Part shown: piece by piece, positions 11,753-22,800 of the stretch
How positions within the stretch are numbered: the first letter of the stretch is position 1
Layout: each line of letters starts with the position of its first letter
Source of the DNA: Isoperla grammatica
Taxonomy: Eukaryota; Arthropoda; Insecta; Plecoptera; Perlodidae
DNA: 64,000 nt
Direction: 5' to 3'
Assembly: GCA_945910005.1 (NCBI GenBank)
Contig: OX246740.1
Coordinates: 50,194,526 to 50,258,525, forward strand
Translations under genes and position numbers: made by a program
Notes under the pieces: model-generated
Databases searched by the model: none
The model's input: only the letters and a program-made list of their open reading frames with translations
What the model was told of the DNA's origin: nothing

Positions 11753-13870
11753 CCAAGATGAGATGCTAGACCCCATTCCACCACCTGATTACCTTATCTA
11801 GCTATCTGGCCCCTATGACGTTACCTACAGTGAGCTATAGCAATTTCGATTTTCCAGATACAAGGAACCCCATGTGTGACTGCCAAGTACTGTTAACATT
11901 TTTTAAACTTGTTTGTTATAAGAGTTCAACATAGTACAGTATCTATATATCAAAAGGAATCCACACTTTTGAGGAGCCACTACGAGTGTGGTCACTCTTA
12001 GCTCAGATTATCGAGGTCAGACTGTATTTGAACTATCTACAAGCAAAAGACAACATAGAGCTCCGCAACAACACTGATTGCACGTTGCTGAAGCGCGGGC
12101 TTCATGGCTCGAACGAACTCCGAACGCAAAACACGAGGTTTCGAGTATTCTGATTACCCTGGACATGAACTAGGACCTATGGAAGAGCATCACTCCCATC
12201 AGTCCTAGAGAGACTTCAAACAGAATGAAAATCTTGCAATGCTGGGCCTTTTTTTCTCAGTGATACAACACACTGCGCATTGGGCCTACCACAATTATCA
12301 CAAGCATTGTCATACAATGTCAGTAGTAAAAAAATCATTGTAAATGTACATAAGCTACAAAAATTAATCTTACCTCTTAAGACTTGCTATACTAACAGGT
12401 GTAAAATGAAGCCCGTCAAAGTATAACGTAGTACATTACCTTTTTTGTGCATTATAGTATTTACAATTAACATTCTAACTAAGTAACTTATATTATAATA
12501 AAAATAATTCCCCAGCACCAAAATAACTAAATAAGCATTACTCAATAGCTTCAACATGCGTAAATACGTTTATATAAAGAAATATACATACATATACAAA
12601 TAACAATACTGCTACAATAAAACTAATTACATCCCGCTGTTATAAACTGCAATCTTTACATGAAGATATCAAATTTAATTTGTAACACCTTATCAACCAG
12701 GTTACCATAGATAAATGTATTTGCTATGATGACCAGAGAATTACGCATTATTACTAGAACCAGTACAGCTGTTGTGTATGATTGTTTTCTTGACCTCCCC
12801 ATCTAATAAATAAATCACAGTCCAATCGTGTTTTTATTTTAGCAGTTATCCTTTATAATTTGAGCAAGTTAAGGGTAACACTGAATATTGATTGTAATAA
12901 AATTAATTACTATGCATAATATAATGTTATTGAATGGAAAACGCCTTCAATTGCCAATAAATAATTATAATAACAGGTGGGCAATTAATTAGAAATAGAA
13001 TAAAATGTTAATCATCAGTTCATCACATATGAAATGCAAACAGAATAGAGGTCTTTGCCATGGTTTATAAAAATAAACTGAGATTATTAACCAACTTATT
13101 ATGTTTAAGTAATAATTTGTCTTAGTATTTCTTGCTGAACAATCTGGCTACCATAGCATTCAAAAAATATTTTAATTTGAGTACTAAAATGTAACTGCAA
13201 ATTTCCTCTTAATATAATGCAATGTGATATGTAATGTTAGTATTATAATAATACACTGAAAAGAAGATTATGGGATACCAAACATATTTCCAATGAAAAC
13301 AATGGAGACATTCGGAATGAGTAAACCAAAGTCTAAATGAACCCTTCCCACGTAATAACAGTAGTACATATACTAACTACAGCAGGCACATACACTCTAC
13401 AAAATAATACCGCCTGTGTTACGACCTAGTTCATAGTACCTACGACAGTCTGAGGTTGCGGATAGACAATTGAAATGTTAAATGTTATCATACCGCTGAT
13501 TTGAAGGTAGTCAGTTGTGAGCTGCACATTATGTAAGTTTACCTACAACAATAAGGTATAAAATGTATATGCAATGGACCCTGGAAGTGTTTTCGACCTC
13601 AAATATGACACGTTATTTATTAATGACCGAGGCAAAACAATTTGTTTTTGTAGTAACGTACCAAGAATCCAAATGTTGGTTCTGAGTAGGTTAACCGCTA
13701 TATTGCACGCACCGCTTTGTAATATAATGCCAATAAGCAAGTAAATTTTATCTCAACCAAAAATTTCAAGTTTTGAAGTTAGCAGTGGGAATTTTCCATT
13801 TCGTTTCGGTTTGTATAGAAGAACCATTTTACCTGTGCAAAACTACCTTGCTATTTAGTAAAGCGTTCGT
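11753..13870. other. Intergenic, includes presumed CLINT1 3' UTR
   Basis: No gene is recognised. CLINT1 is on the minus strand and ends at 13871, so its 3' UTR extends leftward into this AT-rich sequence. Several minus-strand AATAAA motifs are present and none can be singled out. Confidence 0.4.
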
Positions 13871-16800
13871 TCACTTGAACGCCGGGAATATCACTGGATT
13901 GGGCGACATCTGGCCGCTCGCAGACCTGGCCGTATTGATCGGTAAACCTCGCGGCGAAGAGGGACTGGTTACGGCTAATTGGTTCATGGTCGGGGCTACG
14001 TTACTCCCAGACTTTCTGACCCCGCCGATTGTCAGGTTGTCGATGTCGATGTTTAGTTTGCCGGAATCGACCCACGTCGAGCCGAAACTCTGATTGGAAG
14101 ACTGGAAGCCAAGGTTCTTTCCTTGCGACATGTGCTGTTGTGTGGGCTGATTGACAGATGCAGGCTGAAGGACGGGAGCTCCGAGGAAAGACCCTAGAGC
14201 AATAGATAATTAACAGCTCAGAAGCGATAATCAATACGAAACTCTTTAAAACAGTTAAGACGAATTTTGTAACGTATTAAAAAAGCAACAGAAATGATAG
14301 GGATTAAATTCCCCACATTCAACAACTTTGAAGATTTTTAGTTTCACTACAAATCGTTATTGTGGCTCTCTTGCTGTACATAAGATTTGTTACTTACAAT
14401 ACATAGCTTAGCGACCACTATCCTACACATTATGAAGATGTGGTAGTGGACAAACAAACGGTGTTATTTCAGAAGAATGTAACAGGAATCAACCGAAATA
14501 CCATATACGTTGGTTGCTACTGAAATTGTGAGTTAATGTACACGGGAAAGTAATTCTTTAACCAGACAAGCTCAATGAAACTATCAAGCAACAGCAACAA
14601 CAACAACCATACACAATACTACACCACAGGCACAAACCAGATAAGCTCCTTCTGTGTACACACAATTTTCAAAAGTATGTATTTTTATGCTAACCAAACA
14701 GAGTAAATTTAACAGATTATCTGATAACAGTAAATGAGTGCTTACCAAGCTGTTGGAATGACAGGCGTAAGGATGTGGTAACATAAACTTAGGGGGAAAA
14801 AATGCCATTTCCATGGGTAACATGCACTAATTATGAATTGTGCAAACTAAAAGCAAAGAGAAATACTCAATAAAAATGCACCTTTTATTTCACATAATAT
14901 GTATATAATATAAAATTCACTTCAGGTTCAAATTGTTTTACTGTTCTTAATTATTGATAAATTACAATGTAAATAAAGAAATTATGACTACACAAGTTAC
15001 TAGTAAAAAATTAATATCGAAAGGAAATATGTTATGCCAGAATACTGGTATAAACAAAGTCAGAATGTAGAAAATAAGCTTTATGCTGTGCAGGTGCTTC
15101 GAGCCACAATAGTCTTGATGTCAATCAGGTGATTTGATAATATTTTTTGTTAGTTTTGTTGATGAATTCAAAATATGTGTACATGAATATAAAGAGAAAT
15201 AGCAAAACAGCATACATTATTTGACACAATATAAGATTTGCACAAGAAAAAGCTGCAACTCTCTTGGTATGAAAAACATATTTTACTTTTGACATGAAAA
15301 AACACACTTTACCAATACACATAAACTAAAGTACAAGTATGAAAACACAGGTAGTTTTAAATAGAACCTAGCCAGCCAGCTCTTAACCAGTGTTCTCCCC
15401 AAAGCCACTCTTTGGAGTTACCACCCAGCAAACATGTCTGCTGCTTCCATACATATTTTTTGTTTATTTTATATTTATATGATTCCAGACACATTTTTTG
15501 TTTTCTACTGTTTTTACTACTACAGTTATAGGTAGCTTTCAATAGGCGTCACGTGGCGGCCATTATGAGGTACACATTGCTTGTTTACATTTGTTCTGTC
15601 AATAGAAGACACATAGGTTATCCAGGAAATATCACAGTTTCAAGCCGTATAGATTGATGTGTGCAGGTAAAAGTTCAAGAAAATGATAACACATGCAAAT
15701 GATTGTCTTCAAACAGAGTTTACGCGTTCTTATTTTGTTTTCAGTCATAATACGGAACTTTTGTTTGAAAACAGTTGATGTGTCAGTCAAAGGACATCTG
15801 CAATATTGCAACAATGCAGTGTCGGAAGAACGTAAACAAATGTTTACAGAGTACCTCAGTATGGCTACCGTGCGATACCCGAAATGAGGTTATTGTAAGC
15901 CTTTAGAGAGTTGCCTTATTTCCTTAAGTTTGCATCCAATTTGAATTGTATTTTAAAATAACATAGCTATAGTCTAATGTACATAAATTTATGTAAATTT
16001 ATGTACATTTGACTATGGATTAACATATATATGTATATTTTTTTTTTATGATGTAAAAGAGAAAAGTTTTAACAAAGCGGAATCCGTTACCTGTGTTTCA
16101 ACTGCTGTATGCCCAACTGCAATTTGAATATTTACAAGTATTCTATTTACAGTAAAAAAAAACCCTTGAATAGACAAGTGTTCATTCGACCACACCAACT
16201 ACACTTGGAACTCTTTGTAGTGCCTCAAAAACTCAATTTATTCCACCCCCAAAGATCTTCTTGCCACACTCAGTGGGTGAGGGGGAGGGGGGCACCATCC
16301 ACTCGCAGTTTGATGCTGGATTGACAAGGGTTGCCCCACTGAGCAACAGTTTGGAAATAACAACTCGACCCTTACTTCTGGGGAGAACACTGTTTTACAT
16401 ACTTAATTTACAACTATTCATAGATTACACATGTAAATATACACTTGACATTAACATTTCCACATTATTACAGTAGTTGTAATGTAACAATAGTACTTAT
16501 AGATAAAGAGATTACAATAATGAAATGAATTAACCTAGTAATTTACACACAGTACATATTATACTAGTATACAGCCTTATGTGAAATGGATACGTAAAAC
16601 TAATGAACAAAAAAAACTTCACTTTCTAAGATGTAAAATGGTGACTTAACAGTTGTACTGAATGTAGTGCATACATGCCAACTGCATGGCAATAACAATG
16701 ACTACACTTAAACATTTGAGTTGGCCTCACATGGCTTTTTTACTATAATGTAATCTATCTACAGTTTTGGTTTATTGCTTAGGTGGGAATGTTATTTTTA

Positions 16801-19800
16801 TTGATGTTATGTACCTTATAGCTCCTCTATTCATTTCCTAAACTGCTTTCGATCATGAAGACAACATAAGCGGCAAACTCACGGCATTCATCGTCCGGGT
16901 CACCCTTTGTCACAGTCTTGCTCATTACATCTACTAACCACAATCGAGATTCCAACAACAAATCGGACAAATCGTCTATTAACCTCACTTTAGGTACGGA
17001 CATCACCACGGACGCAATACAACCGATAACAGCCAATCGAACTTTAGCCACTGGATGAAATCGTAAACTCCACGTTAGCTCGAGGACTTCCCTACCCATT
17101 CGAGTTTCAATGTTTGTGTTTCTAGAGAGTCCCATTATAACGGAAATGGTATGTAAATAGTGAACCAATATGATGGTCTCTTGGTATAAAATACTAGTTT
17201 CACTATATTTGTACAAAAGAGGGAATAGGAACGACCCTGCAACCGTGGAAAACCGGTTCGGTTCTCCGAAAACAGGTCTCGACGCCGACGCAAATCGCCG
17301 CGTGTGACTCTCGATACGAGCGCGTACTATCTCTTCCATGGCTTCCGACCTCTCTCGAATGTCTGACACAGAATCCGCTCGAGGCCGTGTGGCAATTGTA
17401 CGGATCCTGGAGTTATCTTTCGGGCCACGTTTAACGTCCGGTTTGACGTCACGCGGAAGGCTTGCAAGCCTCCTGGCAGTACCCGCCAAGACGTCCAACA
17501 GAAACAAACGTTCGCCAATCGAATGTTTTCCGACCGCTTCGTGGAACTGGGCGCACAGATATTCCGCACACGGACCCGGATAGACGGAGGCGACGGCGAC
17601 GCAACTCGCAAAGCGTTTTTTGTCGAAATCGACGACAGGAAATCGTTCGTCTAGGCAGCTTAATATCTCAAGTAACTCGAGGGCGAGACTCGCCTCGTCG
17701 TTCGGAAGTTGCGAGGTCACGAGTTCCTCCGAAACGTCCACGCTGCCTATGAAAACGTCCGGTTCTTTAGTTTCGAGCAAGCCTTGCAATAAATCTCTCA
17801 AATACTTTGGTTGCTGTGTCTTTGACGTCACTGTATCATTAGAAAGGTTGTATGGTTCTAACTCGTCGTCGGAATCCAATTCATCGTCAGAAGGTATCAT
17901 CTCCTCATAATATGTATCGTTGTCTGTAGAATCATGAGTATTCATGATTTCAATTAATGATTTTTTCTTATTTGGTGCAATTTTGTGAACATCAATGGCT
18001 TCAAAACCTTTCGGTGTTTCTTCACTAGTATCAAGCTTACATTCAGCCATCAACTTCATTAACAAAATATCACCTTTTGATACATCCCCACTGCACTCCA
18101 TGCTGGGCACCACACCTATGTCAGATTGCTTATCAACAACACTACCTTGGACATTTCCCATGCAGTCAGTGCCGACTTTCTTACTAACGTGACTGTGCAA
18201 CTGATTTGTTTTGCTTGTTCTAGCATCTGGTAGTATCACTCCTTTAGTGGAGACCGGACAGCTGGATGTCAATGTTCGAAGGTTTGCAACAATATCGGAC
18301 GTTTCTTTTCCCATGTTGCCGTACTCAAACTTCAGTTTTGGTCCATCCTTTCCAGTCTCTTTCGAATACAGGAAGCCGGTCAAAACTTCTGCCGTTATCA
18401 TTCCGATTGCCCTAACTGATTCATTTGTAGATTCCAGATGAGTAGGGATTCCAGAAAACAATTTATTTTGAGCAACTTTTCTGTCTTCATCAGAAAGTGA
18501 GCTAGCGCTAGTAGTGTGTTGAGTACAAAGAATGAGTGCTTGCGTAATATATACGTGCTGCTGCAAAGGCGTGTGGTTTAGAGCACTTTTGTCACACCAG
18601 ATGGCAAGTAATTTCATTAACAAATCATACATCACCGTTGAATCTGGTAGCATTGACCAGTAACTAACTAGGTTTTTCAATAATGTGACATCATGCCAAT
18701 CAGAAAAGTGCAACAATGGAATTTTTGTCAGTAAGACATACCGCCAATCTTGAGAGGTGTGAACAATATCACCGAGCATGTTGTAAACTGCGGAGGACTC
18801 TGGACAGGTCTCCAATAGCATAAGGGCAACAGTAACAATACAACTTTGGTTCAAATTCTTCAACATGTCCTGAATAACTTGTGAACAACATCCCACACTA
18901 CTCCAGTCAGCCAATATTTGCACTAGATCAAGTAAACCAGGGGATTTTCTTTGAGCGTTGTAATTAACAAAAAGTTTGCTCACAAGTAATGACAATGGCT
19001 GCACATTAAACGAGCAGCCACAACGTGTTCCTTGGGATAAAATCGTAATGCAATTCAAAACGTGAACGCTCAAAATTTTGCAGTAGTTGTTAGGGATAAA
19101 GGTATTTGTAATTCTTTCTTTTAATTTATTACCAACTCGGTTTGGCAATGATATCAAGGTTTGTACGCAAACTTCCCATACCTGTTCTGAATTGCTTTGA
19201 ATAATTTTTTCACTCAGAGTGGAGACATTGTTTTCTTCAGGCCTACACCGTTCCAAAATAGCGGAAACCAACGCATCGCTTTTGACTAATTTCTCCAGTA
19301 ATCCCACGAGAACATCTAGTTTTGAGCTGGGTTTTGTATCTTTTACAAGCGTGGTGAGAACCGTAAGCGAGTCGTTAAAAATCGTCAACCCACCCCCATC
19401 AACAACGAAAAGCCTTTGAAACAACGCTTGCGACTCTTTCTGCGGCCAAGTCAGAGCAAAGTCCCCGACAACTTTCCGAAGAATCCTTTCGTAATTAACG
19501 TCCCAAAATTTTGTTATCGCAGGAGGCTGCGTGTCAAGACCCGTCAACTTTTGGGGACAGATTGGACCTGGTAAAAATTCAATCAATGATTTGAGGATGT
19601 GTCTGAGGGCATTCAAACCATGGTCTCTTGTATTGGCCGCCATGAGCTGCACCAGAAGAGTGTTCATTGAATCGGACACACGCGTGTTCTTGTCGGGTAT
19701 AAATCTCTTCTCGGTCGGGTCAGAGTCTTCGCCCAGGGCTTCGAGAGAAGACGCAGCTTGCTCCACAACGTTTCTTACAGACGCGGCGTCGTCTTGCGGT

Positions 19801-22800
19801 CTTCTGTCGATGATAGCTGTAAGGCGGAAAAGCTAGCTTGGGGACCCTTGTGTAATTACATCATCATATCAAGAAGAAACTTGCGTAGGTAATCCACGGT
19901 ATCAACAATTTAAAAACACATATTCTGATTCTTTTGCATGGCCTACAGCCTACTATATGGAAGTCATGCATTAGAGTAAACTTTGAGATTTGTTTTCTAA
20001 TTAGCTATATGTATTGAATATGTAACTGTGTGAGAGAGACAGAATACATCCATCTCCCTCCCGTGATTACATTGCCCAAGCCTTATGTATTATATTTATT
20101 GTATAGGTACAAAGTTTACTAGATGTGTTGGGAAAACACCGAACGGTACTACTTTCTTGACAGTAAATACTGCCTATAGGTAAAGCTACAGAAAAAAATT
20201 GGATTCCAATTTTCAACCTTTTCTTTTGTTTCGCGCGGTTGTAGCCTACCTAATATTGGCGGTAGTCTTTTCTCTTAAAAACCTATCATGATCAATGACC
20301 TGTGCAGTAAATAGTGAGTGCTTCCCAGAGCTTGTACCTCCAACTGACCCAAAGCCAAACACATTGAGCACAACAACAGTAACAGAAGTATAACAAAGCA
20401 AACATGGATACAGAAATAACACACACTAGGTAGTTAATACTTGGAGAGTATCCCATAGGGAGGTAAATATCAACAGGTATGTTCAAGCATTAACAAGTTT
20501 AATTTGAGGTGCACATACTAATTTACAATTAAACACCCTACCACACAGTTGATAGATTGAAATTGGGCTTAACATTGGATTTTATGGGATGAAACTGACC
20601 AACACAATACCGCACAGTACAAGTTTGTAGTTTACACAAGTTTTGTTAACAGCAGCGGTGCAGAACAGTCGGGGAATATTAAAAGGTTGGAATAAATCAC
20701 CAAGATATACAACAGAGATGTGTTAGTAATTTTATAATTATTTAAAATTATAACCCCTTTCACCCATGCACACAAATATTAAAAATTGGGGGTTCACTTT
20801 ATTAATTGTAGGCCTACATAGTATTATTAGGCCTACTGTATATTGATTGAACTTTTAGAACATGCTGAGCACAAGTCACTGCCAGAATGCAATTTTGCCA
20901 TTATTAATAATAACTAACCTACTGTGTTTCAAAACTACTATTCACCAAGAAGATGCAAGTCTAAAATTGTATTCATTCTCTTACCTGGAACACTGTTGAA
21001 GTTGGGGTTGTTTCCAAAAAGGTTGGTATGTGCATTGTTCATTGGTGCATCGAAGCCCCCCAATCCTGAAAGTAGGTCCGCATTCGATTGGTTCCCATTG
21101 TTACTAGCCACATTTAAATGAATTGGTTGACTGCTGGAAGACACAGGTGCACCACTGAAAGCCGAACTGAAATCCGCGAACTCGTCCACTTTGGCGTCTT
21201 TAGTCGGCGCCGAATTATCACCGAATGCGTTTGTAAAGTCGCCGAATTCTCCTGCAGATGCGTTGCCGATGTTTTCAGACTCGCGAGGATTGAAATCGTC
21301 AACACTGTTTAAAACGACAGAGCCGCTCGAAGAGAAGAGATCCTCCAAGATGTCGTTGGAGGTTTTTCCGTTGCTTTGACTCGTCGAGTTGAGATTGATT
21401 TTGGCAGGACTGTTAGTCTAAGGGAAGAAAACACATACACATATTATTAGTCTTTATAAACTACAGTATTAAGTAGACACACAGTTTAGCATTTACCTCT
21501 ATATATTATATACATACAAATTCCGGAGATACAGTGAGGGCCACTTACAATATGTTTGACAAAAGTTGTTTTCAACCATTTAATTTTTTGTGGTAAAGAC
21601 CAGTGAATAGTCCACAAAGATATAAAGTAGTACGGATTTTATTGTTGTGTTGCAAACAACATTTAGTTGACATTTCAACCATCCTCAAACATACATTAAT
21701 ATTTAAAACTGAAAATAATTACATAAATAGTAGGTCTATTGGAAGCAGAATAAAACACTATTGGCTTGTCTATTCTACTTGTGGTTTATAATAACATCAA
21801 TGACTCCCATTTTCATAAACTTTATCAGCCTCATATTTCGTGTCTCCTGTCTATAAAATTTAAACACATTTTGCCTCCCAGTATGCACGTCGTGACGTTA
21901 GGGTCTAAGAGAATGCTCCATATTGGAAGTTTAATACATTTCCTAAAATGAAGAGATTTAAAAACTCCAACGGACATCTGTTGATACGTGCTCACTCCTC
22001 CGTCTTAAACAAACAGGCCCAAGTTACGATACTTACGTTCGAGCTAGAGTCCTTGCCGTAGTGTGCGGCAGCGCCCAAGTCGATCTTTTTCACGTTGCCC
22101 GCGGCAGGTTTGCTCCTGACCGGGGTGCTCGGCAGTCGCGCCTTCTCCTTCTTCTCCGTCGAGTCCAGACTGTCCGTGTCCTTGTCCTTGTACTCCTTCC
22201 CCTTCCTCGGGGCGGCAGACTCGTTGTCCGAGTCGAACCGCTCTCCCTCGTCGCTGTTGTTGGTCGAGTCGTGGAATCCGCGACCTTGACGGCCTGTTTG
22301 AGTGTTGCCCCCGCCTTTGTCGGGATCCCATTCACCTAGTTACGAGTTGGAAATGAATGACTCAACACTTGTGTTTAGGCCTAACCTTAAAGTTTTGTCG
22401 GCTTTAGGAAGCAAAGTGAATTTAGAACTACGGGTGGCTCAAAGATGGAAATTAACGTCATTCAGTGAGAAATGTATATTTAGTATTAAATGTGGGATGC
22501 CACATATTATGCATTATATTATATCGTAAATACATAAAGAAGACTGAGGCTGCTAAATTATTGATTGGGCCAACGATTAAAATTTAGATAAGTTTAACTG
22601 TGATACCTAAAAATAGGCAAAGTTTCCCTTCACTTACCAAAAGATTCTTCCTTTTTCCATCGAGGAGTTTCGTCCCAACCTCCACCTCCACCGCCGCCGC
22701 CACCTCCAAATCTCATACCCATGGCATCACTTGACATGCCAACATATTTATCTTTGTTTTTCTTAGCCTTTTTCCGTTCTTCACGAAGTTTATCGTCATC

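Larger units (their letters stand above)
15389..16392. mobile_element. Possible composite hAT-like element
   Basis: CAGTGTTCTCCCC at the left and GGGGAGAACACTG at the right are perfect 13-bp inverted termini about 1 kb apart. The start fits hAT termini. I could not find a matching 8-bp duplication (CTCTTAAC versus TTTTACAT), and the interior holds other foldback units, so this may be a nested or decayed copy. Confidence 0.5.
14194..16826. other. CLINT1 intron 6, part downstream of TELO2
   Basis: Non-coding. It holds the foldback unit at about 15550-15870, the hairpin at 15969-16016 and a possible hAT-like element bounded by CAGTGTTCTCCCC (15389) and GGGGAGAACACTG (ending about 16392). Minus-strand AATAAA motifs at 16797-16802 and 16769-16774 are likely TELO2 polyadenylation signals. 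Confidence 0.5.

Noticed and set aside
17327..17910. Several 60-100 codon frames antisense to or overlapping TELO2
   Set aside because: They lie within the long TELO2 frame and show no family motifs; local GC-rich codon bias explains the openness.
16827..19816. TELO2 as a processed pseudogene
   Set aside because: The frame is intact over 995 codons with conserved functional motifs, so it looks functional even if it arose by retroposition.
22044..22339. Three overlapping arginine-rich open frames on both strands
   Set aside because: They are shadows of CLINT1 exon 5 (22037-22335), whose frame gives the conserved KKIDLGAAAHY motif.
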